In this document: one piece after another, positions 7,501 to 11,806 of the stretch
How the letters are laid out: every line of letters begins with the position of its first letter
How positions within the stretch are numbered: the stretch's first letter is position 1
Assembly (NCBI GenBank): GCA_028565715.1
Contig: JAOXYC010198351.1
Coordinates: forward strand, 1-11,806
Direction of reading: 5' to 3'
Length of the DNA: 11,806 nucleotides
Source: Phoronis pallida
Lineage: Eukaryota > Phoronida > Phoronidae
The notes under the pieces: generated by a model
Database searches by the model: none
Seen by the model: the letters and a program-made list of their open reading frames with translations, nothing else
What the model was told of the DNA's origin: nothing
Position numbers and translations under genes: made by a program

Positions 7501-8271
7501 ATTGTCCATACAGTCATATGAACTTTTTTAAATCCTAATTTATTAAAATTCAAAATATTTGAAAGCAAAATGCTCCAGGGCTGTTTTTGTTTATCCATGT
7601 ATTTATGTTGTAACCTACTATCAAGGCAACCTAGTTTGATTCTTTGGTTCATAATTTTGTTTTTCTTCATTCTGTTGAAACATATGTATGAACTACTTTT
7701 AATAAACAATTGCTTGAAAAACATTAATTATATATAAATTTGTTTTTCAAGGTGGTTTGCTTTAATGGAAATCCAGATGGTGCTAGCTTTACTGTTCAAC
7801 AAATTTGATATGAAATTGATGTCTAAGGTACCAACTCCTGTAAGTATGATCATAATATAAAACCATCCTATAAATTTTGCTAATTAAATATGAAAGGGGT
7901 AAAACGCAAGTGACCTTAAACTTTTGACATGCAAGGCATGTAAAAATGCATGCCAAATTTACTAACTCTCTCAGATGATGTTATTTACTGATGAAGTAAA
8001 CAAAGTATGATGCTGATGATGATAGAAAGTGCGTATATTCCACAAGGATTACTATACGACCTCTTCAAGTTCACCAATAAGACCGAGTATGTACTATGAA
8101 TTTCGCAAACCACCAAAAATTACTCTTGAAAATAATTTTTGGTGTCTGAAAATGGTGGGCTTTTCCGGTAGTTTCTTACAATTATTCATTTTCTGTTTAC
8201 AGAGTCCACTGCATGTTGTCGGTGTGCAGCAACCTACAGAACCATGTTACGTTCAAATGAAGTGCAAATGA
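1326..8271 (+). CDS. CYP39A1: Cytochrome P450, CYP39A1-like (oxysterol 7-alpha-hydroxylase family), complete, 13 coding exons
   Basis: Coding exons: 1326-1538, 2204-2342, 2724-2870, 3338-3444, 4082-4167, 4511-4604, 4979-5077, 5497-5596, 5951-6069, 6408-6503, 7164-7252, 7752-7839, 8203-8271. They total 1446 nt, 481 residues plus TGA, close to the ~470 residues of vertebrate CYP39A1. Every intron is GT-AG and reading phase is kept. Visible P450 landmarks: N-terminal membrane anchor (about 17-35), proline hinge NQPPCLSGWLPFIG (39-52), I-helix WASLANAIP (287-295), ExxR EAIR (347-350), FKPERW (398-403) and haem loop FGGGRYQCPG (420-429) with Cys427 as the expected iron ligand. Assignment to CYP39 rests on block-by-block resemblance to vertebrate CYP39A1 as I remember it (GKRMTFVT, DDQFEYGSQLPE, WASLANAIPVTFW, SPGVIARKV, HVVGVQQP). 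The known mammalian enzyme is an ER-bound 7-alpha-hydroxylase preferring 24-hydroxycholesterol; the substrate here is inferred only. As in CYP7/CYP8 relatives, the usual I-helix Thr is replaced by Asn (292). The start has A at -3. Confidence 0.93.
1539..2203 (+). other. Intron 1 of the CYP39-like gene
   Basis: 665 bp, GT-AG, AT-rich. Open frames here (for example 2025-2246) run across the splice acceptor and have no recognisable protein features. Around 1748-1794 a loose inverted repeat built on GTCATGACT/AGTCATGAT is present. Nothing else stands out. Confidence 0.6.
2204..2342 (+). CDS. CYP39A1: CYP39-like exon 2
   Basis: Residues 72-117 plus one base. Acceptor is TTTCTATTTCAG. It reads LGSVFTLYVAGKRMTFVTDQ, the first beta-sheet region that follows the anchor in P450s. 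Donor AATG|GTATAC leaves phase 1; the split codon GCT (Ala118) is completed by exon 3. Confidence 0.9.
2724..2870 (+). CDS. CYP39A1: CYP39-like exon 3
   Basis: Residues 119-166 with split codons at both ends. The acceptor tract is TCTTTTTTAG. Reads SVPKDAFIRTHTKMHDCVKG, corresponding to the B'-C helix region of CYP39A1 (vertebrate SIPKNVF...HEK). Donor AAAG|GTGATT, phase 1. Confidence 0.9.
3113..3228. repeat. Fold-back (long hairpin) in intron 3
   Basis: A perfect 27-bp inverted repeat (3136-3162 against 3169-3195) is separated by only 6 nt. Beyond an asymmetric interruption (2 nt on the left, 12 nt on the right) the stem resumes with 13 perfect pairs (3121-3133 against 3208-3220) and then 8 more with one mismatch. 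The 8-mer AAACATTG occurs at 3103-3110 and 3227-3234, near the borders, possibly as a target duplication although it is not exactly flush with the arms. Candidates are a small fold-back/MITE or a hairpin RNA inside the P450 intron. Confidence 0.75.
3338..3444 (+). CDS. CYP39A1: CYP39-like exon 4
   Basis: Residues 168-202, preceded by a split Val167 codon. Acceptor TTTCTTACAG. Reads SENRKVNLSDACRDVMYAAI and ends at ACAAAAGATAAG|GTAAAG in phase 0. The position matches the D-E helix region (vertebrate DLNNLVRHLLYPVTVNMLF). Confidence 0.88.
3445..4081 (+). other. Intron 4 of the CYP39-like gene, with a GC-richer patch
   Basis: 637 bp. About 3555-3720 is richer in GC than its surroundings and includes TGCGCATGCGC (3590-3600), the core of an NRF1 consensus, and an ETS-like CACTTCCCGG. 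A 7-bp hairpin ACAGTCA/TGACTGT (3643-3662) follows. The patch may be an old repeat or an intronic regulatory element; I cannot tell which. Confidence 0.4.
3876..3914. repeat. Tight 18-bp hairpin with a 3-nt loop, intron 4
   Basis: CTACACCAGATCCACTTC (3876-3893) and GAAGTTGATCTGGTTTAG (3897-3914) pair at 16 of 18 positions around the loop TTT. Near-perfect palindromes this compact are uncommon by chance; it may be a decayed repeat end or a structured intronic site. Confidence 0.55.
4082..4167 (+). CDS. CYP39A1: CYP39-like exon 5
   Basis: Residues 203-230 plus two bases. It contains the strongly family-like block YDDQFEYGSQLPE (vertebrate YDEDFEYGSQLPE). Donor is the consensus AA|GTAAGT, phase 2; the AAG Lys231 codon is completed by exon 6. 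The alternative reading through the donor hits a stop at once (TAA). Confidence 0.92.
4511..4604 (+). CDS. CYP39A1: CYP39-like exon 6
   Basis: Residues 232-262. Reads EWSRCKWWLLNVFNDVVKQA, then a Glu/Gln-rich linker (EQQEEQMKNQE) before the I-helix. The linker is the least conserved part of the protein. Acceptor TGTGTTACAG, donor GAG|GTTAGT, phase 0. Confidence 0.88.
4979..5077 (+). CDS. CYP39A1: CYP39-like exon 7: I-helix
   Basis: Residues 263-295, phase 0 at both ends. Carries the oxygen-binding I-helix, here MMMMWASLANAIP. The AGxDT consensus of most P450s reads A-S-L-A-N, with Asn292 where Thr is usual. This substitution is a known trait of the CYP7/CYP8/CYP39 group, so it supports the family call and does not indicate an inactive enzyme. 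Confidence 0.92.
5497..5596 (+). CDS. CYP39A1: CYP39-like exon 8
   Basis: Residues 296-328 plus one base. Reads VTFWTISMIINDPTVHEKVK, the end of the I-helix and the J-helix region, as in vertebrate VAFWTLAYVLSHPDIHK. The acceptor follows TCCCATGTAG; donor CAAG|GTACTA, phase 1, joining to make Asp329. Confidence 0.9.
5951..6069 (+). CDS. CYP39A1: CYP39-like exon 9: K-helix ExxR
   Basis: Residues 330-368. Contains the invariant K-helix motif EAIR (Glu347, Arg350) and the following SPGVIARKVMKPF block, which matches the vertebrate APGVITRKVVKP. Acceptor ACTTTTGCAG, donor AAG|GTAAGA, phase 0. Confidence 0.93.
6408..6503 (+). CDS. CYP39A1: CYP39-like exon 10
   Basis: Residues 369-400. Reads GYTVPEGDMLMLSPYWAHRD followed by FFPDPEVFKP, the beta-sheet and meander entry that precedes PERW. 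Donor CCA|GTAAGT. The intron after it is lengthened by a dispersed repeat (6627-6894). Confidence 0.93.
6627..6894. mobile_element. GC-rich dispersed repeat (SINE/MITE-like) in intron 10
   Basis: About 268 bp with base composition clearly unlike the AT-rich intron around it. It begins near ATACTAGCTCTGTAACCCGC and ends in a degenerate AGACGGACAGACGGAAAGAC tract followed by CACACA and an AT-rich tail (TTATATATTAGAT). AGAT lies near both edges (6627-6630 and 6891-6894), a possible 4-bp duplication. Repeats with a CCCGCGCTTCGC-like head and an AGACGGAC-like tail are common in invertebrate genomes from general knowledge; I cannot name the family. Open frames on both strands inside it show no protein resemblance. 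Confidence 0.6.
6658..6810 (+). repeat. Imperfect internal duplication in the intron 10 repeat
   Basis: CAGGGTGTGCGCGTGC at 6658 recurs as CAGGGTGTGCGGGTGC at 6752. Each is followed about 20-30 nt later by related sequence (CACCCCATTGCCTTGAAC and AAACCCCGTCACTTTGAG, then CCTCGG...TTTTCC and CCTGG...TGTTCC). The element thus appears to hold two diverged copies of a unit about 94-100 bp long. Confidence 0.5.
7164..7252 (+). CDS. CYP39A1: CYP39-like exon 11: PERW and haem-binding loop
   Basis: Residues 401-429 plus two bases. Starts ERW (finishing FKPERW) and ends in the haem-thiolate loop FGGGRYQCPG, which fits FxxGxxxCxG with Cys427. The intron interrupts the Arg430 codon right after CPG (AG|GTAATT, phase 2). 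Confidence 0.95.
7752..7839 (+). CDS. CYP39A1: CYP39-like exon 12: L-helix
   Basis: Residues 431-459. Reads WFALMEIQMVLALLFNKFDM, the L-helix directly after the haem ligand, like vertebrate RWFALLEVQM. Acceptor TTTTTCAAG, donor CCT|GTAAGT, phase 0. Confidence 0.92.
8111..8144. repeat. 12-bp perfect hairpin upstream of the last exon
   Basis: CACCAAAAATTA (8111-8122) and TAATTTTTGGTG (8133-8144) are perfect inverted repeats with a 10-nt loop. They lie about 60 bp before the final splice acceptor of the P450 gene. This could influence splicing or be part of a decayed repeat. Confidence 0.45.
8203..8271 (+). CDS. CYP39A1: CYP39-like exon 13: C-terminus and stop
   Basis: Residues 460-481 and TGA. 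Reads SPLHVVGVQQPTEPCYVQMK, matching the HLVGVPQPEGQC-type C-terminal block of CYP39A1. Acceptor TTTCTGTTTACAG. The same frame is open upstream to 8029 through intron sequence, but homology begins only at the acceptor. Confidence 0.9.
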   Translation, partial: SPLHVVGVQQPTEPCYVQMKCK

Positions 8272-8732
8272 CGCTCGTGAAAACTTTTTACAATGTTTTT
8301 AAGTAATATATTGGTACACGTACAAGATTCCAACCAAGTAGCAATAATTCTAAAACAAAATGTACAACAAAAAATACGGTAAATTGGACTTTGTTAAAGA
8401 TTTTTGTAGTGATTTGATGTAATTGTACTGTTAACATGTAGTTTGTTTGCATTATTGTTAATGAAGGTGATTGTGTGAAAGAATTATAACACCGTCTATT
8501 CATCGGTCTTATTTCCCAAATTCATTAAATTGTGATTAAAGTCAACAAAATAGATTGCATTTGTTTAACAGTTCAACCTATAAAATTATTTTAAATCTTG
8601 TAGTGGACATAACATTCTCAGCTTAGCCATGACTGTTATGCTATTTTAATGTTGACCAAGACTATGCAAGGAAGTATTGTTTTAATTAAAAATAACAATT
8701 TTGTACAATAATTATATTTTTATTATAATTAT

Positions 8733-8738
8733 AATAAA
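8733..8738 (+). terminator. Candidate poly(A) signal of the CYP39-like gene
   Basis: AATAAA 461 bp after the stop codon, in a TA-rich stretch. Another AATAAA at 8820-8825 and weaker ATTAAA hexamers at 8524 and 8535 are alternatives, so the actual cleavage site is unresolved. Confidence 0.3.
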
Positions 8739-9434
8739 TAATGGATCAAAATTGCTACTTGAGTTTAATTCTACTTAATTTTTAAGAAAGCAGGAATGAA
8801 ATATTAGTTGAAAATCATCAATAAAAAATTACTAATTGCAATACTTTCTACTCATTGACTATAAAAAGTGAACAAACTCTATATCAAAAGTATAAGGAAT
8901 GTATAATAACAAATCAAAAAATATACCCAGTCTAAAATAGATAAACCTTGTTTCATCCACAAATACCAAGTTTAGTAAATAAAAAAAATATACATGGCAC
9001 CCATCTCAAAATACTATACACAATGAAAAATACCTTGTTTATGTTTCCAATGAGCAAAAATTCGCATGTGATAACAATCTGAGATAAAAATGTCAGGATT
9101 TTATGACAAAATACACAATAAAAAAATAATAAAACGAGCAACCAATAAATTTGTATTTCTTTCAATTTTTTTGTCCAATGCAAAGTCTACAATGTTATGA
9201 TAAATTTTAAAAAGTCCAAATCTATTGTTTGTTTTAAACAACTTCCTGAATGAAATATAGTTGAAACCTGTGATACCTTTGGATTAAAAAAAATAATTTT
9301 TAAATGTGTACATTCTTGTCCATTATCATCAAGTAATATGGAACAAAAGAGTTTGAATGGTATCAAGTTCCTAAATTTTATTCAAAATAGGTGTTTATCA
9401 AAGGAAAATAATTAGTTTTTCCCTTACAATCAAA

Positions 9435-9586
9435 TACCGTACACACCTGTTTCGTGATGAAATTTCAATTTCGTGCTTCTACATTAACAGTGATAAATGC
9501 TTGATAAGTACACTCAGGTATAAGGCCACCCTAGTTTTTTTCGCTTTTCTACCTAACAAGGAGTGTAGACCACGGTGTTTACGGTA
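9435..9586. mobile_element. 152-bp MITE-like element, CCGTACACACC family
   Basis: It starts TACCGTACACACC (9435-9447) and ends GGTGTTTACGGTA (9574-9586), a 13-bp terminal inverted repeat with one mismatch. If TA is read as the duplicated target, the element is 9437-9584 with CCGTACACACC ends, typical of Tc1/mariner-type MITEs. Inside is CAGGTATAAGGCCACCC, which resembles the GGTATAAGCCCA that follows the terminus in the 11070-11245 element. It is too short to encode a transposase. Confidence 0.6.
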
Positions 9587-9956
9587 GCAGTTTTCTTATC
9601 ATACACCATTCTGATCAGAAATAAAAAATAAAAGACGCATAAGCCGTATCCATGACCATAAAAGTCATAAAAACAAATTGCAGTTTAAATTGTTGTACTT
9701 ATTGTTCTCTAAATATAAAAACCTTAGACATGCAGCAAATATTTTTTAAAAATTTAAAGTGGCAAAAATGACTTATAACAGATTAAAATTTAACTTGTGT
9801 TGGCCCAACGCAAGTTGTTTTATGCTCTAAAAGGCATTCAGGAACGCATTTAAATTAATTTCTAGAGCCAGACATTTTAGGATATTCCAAGTATGGTGCA
9901 TGCAGTTCTAAATAGGCAAGTCTCACTTCAATTTATTTTTATAACTGTTATGGTCT

Positions 9957-10110
9957 TTAAAACACCACACTTCTGGATCGCTCAAAATCATTGGATGCAT
10001 CAACAAGTTCATTCCGGTAATCCAGTAAATCCTGCCAGTTTTCCTCATTGTTGATCAGTTCATTGTTTTTACGAGCTTCGTAGTGGAAATTTGGTGTCTT
10101 TAACTCGTAC
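9957..10110 (-). CDS. Unidentified gene: last coding exon
   Basis: Acceptor TTCTTTCCAG, first base completing Trp160, then 50 residues starting YELKTPNFHYEARKNNELIN and a TAA stop. The dense pattern of aromatic, acidic and Asn residues without low complexity looks like a conserved, structured tail. AATAAA lies 20 bp after the stop. Confidence 0.82.
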
Positions 10111-11806
10111 CTGGAAAGAATTTTTAATGATTTTAATTAATTTTATCGGTTGATTCAGAAAAAACACTCGCCACTTTACAGTCTAGTCTAAAAAAATACT
10201 TCTTAGAACAACTTCATGTTATGTTATAGATATGAGCAGGAAAAACACAACGCATGTTTGTGTGAGAATATCCATGTTATCATCAGTTAAATCATAAATT
10301 ATATACAAAACTATTTTTGTATATTAAACCTGTTGGTTCAAGGGTCTACTTTTCTTATTGTCATTCGCCACCTCGCCAAGGATTAAATAAGTGTGTTTCG
10401 AAACGTTTGTGTAAATAGTTTTGTATATATTTATGATTTAACTGATGATAACACGGATATTCTCACAAAAACCTGTGTTGTGTTTTTCCTGCTCATTATA
10501 TGGCCAAAAACGAGTTATAGATATATGGTGAACATTTTGTGTTTTTTTTAATTAAATCAGTGCCTGATGCAACTTTTTGGGGTTTTTTCCATCGAACGGA
10601 TTTTGAGGAATGTGTTTCTTTGAATCACCTCATAGAATGCATGAAAAAAAGTTGTTCCAATAAATTTGAGCACTTCAATATTTTCAAGTATGCAAGCTCC
10701 TCAATCAAATCTAGCAATTATTTTAGCAGCAATTTTTGTATTTTGTTGTTTATTTTTAACTAAGCATCACTATTCACCATTTAGGCTTTGGGCCCCGAAT
10801 TCTCTCCAACTCATCTTGTCTTTTAATCTCCAATATCTGTTGTTCCTCCAGACGAAGTCTCTCCATTCTCAAGCGTGCCAACTCTAACTGGTATGGACTG
10901 TGTGTGGCTGCAGTTGACCTAGCTAGAAACACAAATTACACACTTAAAACATGATGGAATTCATTGTACAATTTGACATTATGAGAAAAACGTTAAAGGC
11001 ACACAATCTCATGTAAACAACAACAAATGTCAAATACTTTCAATCATCAAAAACAAGTCAATAATAGAACCGTACACACCCTGGTATAAGCCCATGGGCT
11101 TGTAGATTGGGAATGCCAAAAAAGGGGTGGGCTTACACCCGAGTATGATTTTACATGCGTTTTTGTACTAGCACAAAATTGAGATTTTATCAAAACAGGG
11201 GGTGGGCTTATACCCGAAGGTGGGCTTATACCCGGGTGTGTACGGTAATTTGTTATACATCTTTAAACAAGAACTTGTTTGTCCACTACAATTCCTTGTG
11301 AAAGTTTTTAAACTTCTTAAAAGAAGTCGTATCATCAAGTTGAACTGTTTTAATGGATTTTAAACATTATATAGTTCCTATCAGGTCAACTTGTAACGTA
11401 CAGCTTTAAGAGCAAAAGCAATCCTACATGAACATGCGCACAGTTATGAAACAGATCTTGAATTGGAATTACCGATATGCGGAGCTTCAGTTGCCATTAA
11501 ATACATTCCTCTAGTTGGAGAATCTTTCCTTCTTACAGGACTAATGGACCTGGCCCTCAGACCACCACTTTTTGTCCTAGACCTTGAACGAGAACGAGAT
11601 CGCCTGTGTCCAATCTTCCCATCTGCACGCCATTTTGGAGGAGGGGGCTTTTTCAAATGATCCGGTTTTGGGGTTATGGTTCTTTTTGGGGTTTTTATAG
11701 TATCCATAATGTATCGAGCACTAAATGTAGTTGGAAAAAATTCCTTGGCTAATGGGTCAATAGTTGACATGGGGTATCGTTCGATAGCGCTTGGAGTTCT
11801 CCTGTC
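9957..11806 (-). CDS. Unidentified RS-rich / coiled-coil protein, C-terminal 210 residues (partial, 3 exons)
   Basis: Coding exons on the minus strand: 11473-11806 (open to the window edge), 10778-10922, 9957-10110 with stop TAA. Junctions are GT-AG with matching phases (1, then 2), giving one uninterrupted 210-residue reading. Order of features: PLAKEFFPTTFSARYIMDTI (18-37); basic Pro-rich segment with KKPPPPKW (52-59); RS dipeptides HRRSRSRSRSR (67-77) followed by RARSISPVRR; a charged coiled coil beginning about YQLELARLRMERLRLEEQQ (122-140); then GPKPKWYELKTPNFHYEARK and NNELINNEENWQDLLDYRNE near the C-terminus, ending RSRSVVF. I do not recognise the family. RS repeats suggest a nuclear/RNA-associated role, but the ordered aromatic-acidic tail is more telling and unplaced. 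It is tail-to-tail with the P450 gene. Confidence 0.8.
10232..10496. mobile_element. ~265-bp fold-back element with ~85-bp inverted arms
   Basis: Arms 10232-10316 and 10413-10496 are reverse complements with only scattered differences (ATGAGCAGGAAAAACACAAC at the left end against GTTGTGTTTTTCCTGCTCAT at the right; TATACAAAACTATTT against AAATAGTTTTGTATA inside). The ~96-bp centre is not paired and contains CATTCGCCACCTCGCCAAGG. The 11-mer GTTATAGATAT appears just outside the left arm (10223-10233) and again at 10514-10524, a possible insertion footprint, though 17 bp separate it from the right arm. The element lies in the last intron of the minus-strand gene and has no coding capacity. Confidence 0.75.
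10778..10922 (-). CDS. Unidentified gene: coiled-coil exon
   Basis: Acceptor GTTTCTAG|CTAGG; the competing AG four bases on would shift the frame into an early stop, which decides the boundary. Reads STAATHSPYQLELARLRMER then a Glu/Arg/Leu-rich helix to GPKPK. Donor AAATG|GTGAAT, phase 2, splits a Trp codon with the next exon. Confidence 0.8.
11070..11245. mobile_element. 176-bp MITE-like element, CCGTACACACC family
   Basis: Terminal inverted repeat of 26 bp: CCGTACACACCCTGGTATAA at 11070 on, matched by the reverse complement of the end at 11245 with two mismatches in 26. A TA follows the right end; AA precedes the left, perhaps a mutated TA. Inside, the 16-18 bp unit GTGGGCTTATACCCGAAG occurs twice in tandem near the right end (11202-11219, 11220-11237) and once as GTGGGCTTACACCCGA at 11127. 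It sits in the intron between the RS exon and the coiled-coil exon. Confidence 0.72.
11202..11237 (+). repeat. 18-bp tandem unit within the MITE-like element
   Basis: Two adjacent copies of GTGGGCTTATACCCGRRK, the second being part of the right terminal inverted repeat, plus a third partial copy at 11127-11142. Sub-terminal repetition of the terminus is seen in several DNA-transposon derivatives and could represent transposase-binding sites (inference). Confidence 0.6.
11473..11806 (-). CDS. Unidentified gene: RS-dipeptide exon (5' partial)
   Basis: Open from the window edge, 111 codons plus one base. Donor CATATCG|GTAATT is phase 1. The first ATG in frame is at 11770, but twelve codons upstream of it (DRRTPSAIERYP) remain open, so the true start probably lies outside. 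GACAG at the very edge could be an acceptor, which cannot be judged without more sequence. Confidence 0.75.

Larger units (their letters stand above)
8272..9956. other. Tail-to-tail interval: 3' UTRs and intergenic DNA
   Basis: 1.7 kb of very AT-rich sequence between the P450 stop and the stop of the minus-strand gene. For the P450, plausible poly(A) signals are ATTAAA at 8524 and 8535 and AATAAA at 8733-8738 and 8820-8825. For the minus-strand gene, AATAAA occurs at 9932-9937, only 20 bp past its stop, and at 9377-9382. A MITE-like element is at 9435-9586 and a nearly loopless hairpin at 9792-9816 (AACTTGTGTTGG/CCAACGCAAGTT). No additional gene is supported. Confidence 0.55.

Noticed and set aside
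8953-9183. 76-codon hydrophobic open frame on the minus strand that looks like membrane segments
   Set aside because: Phe/Leu/Ile richness follows from the poly-A/T composition of this 3' flanking DNA; no start context, splice signals or family features support it.
1-11806. CRISPR arrays, prokaryotic operons, tRNA or rRNA genes, viral insertions
   Set aside because: No regularly spaced repeats, no cloverleaf or rRNA-like sequence, and no viral-like reading frames were seen; spliced GT-AG genes show that this is animal nuclear DNA.

Overview
The window is nuclear DNA of an invertebrate animal. It is AT-rich, the genes are split by GT-AG introns of roughly 340-670 bp, and several miniature inverted-repeat or fold-back repeats sit in introns and between genes. 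The exact phylum cannot be fixed from this sequence; the gene set (an oxysterol-hydroxylase-like P450 of the CYP39 family and OSCP1) and the repeat load would fit a marine invertebrate, but that is inference.

Layout. (1) Positions 1-1013, minus strand: the first coding exon of an OSCP1 homologue (902-1013), reading off the left edge, with part of its first intron (1-901). That intron holds a ~103-bp MITE-like element with a TA duplication (235-337), a hairpin (548-588) and a GC-richer patch with CRE- and E2F-like sites. (2) 1014-1325: a 312-bp gap between two divergent start codons, so probably a shared bidirectional promoter. It has a perfect-half-site DR2 nuclear-receptor motif (1303-1316) and a small upstream ORF overlapping the P450 start. 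(3) 1326-8271, plus strand: a complete 13-coding-exon cytochrome P450 gene, encoding 481 residues, assigned to the CYP39A family (sterol 7-alpha-hydroxylase clan, relatives of CYP7 and CYP8). All twelve introns are GT-AG and phases agree throughout. Intron 3 carries a near-perfect fold-back, intron 4 a GC-rich patch and a tight hairpin, intron 10 a GC-rich dispersed repeat with an internal duplication and an AGACGGAC-type tail. (4) 8272-9956: an AT-rich tail-to-tail interval holding the 3' ends of both flanking genes and a 152-bp MITE-like element (9435-9586). (5) 9957-11806, minus strand: the last three coding exons (210 residues) of a gene I do not recognise, with an RS-dipeptide stretch, a charged coiled coil and a distinctive aromatic/acidic C-terminal block. 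Its two introns carry a ~265-bp fold-back element (10232-10496) and a 176-bp MITE-like element (11070-11245). The latter shares its terminus with the 9435-9586 element, which points to one repeat family.

How the parts relate: OSCP1 and the CYP39-like gene are head-to-head and may share control; the CYP39-like gene and the RS/coiled-coil gene are tail-to-tail. I see no dedicated multi-gene system here. The more novel items are the divergent gene pair with its promoter motifs, the unnamed RS/coiled-coil gene, and the set of non-autonomous repeats.
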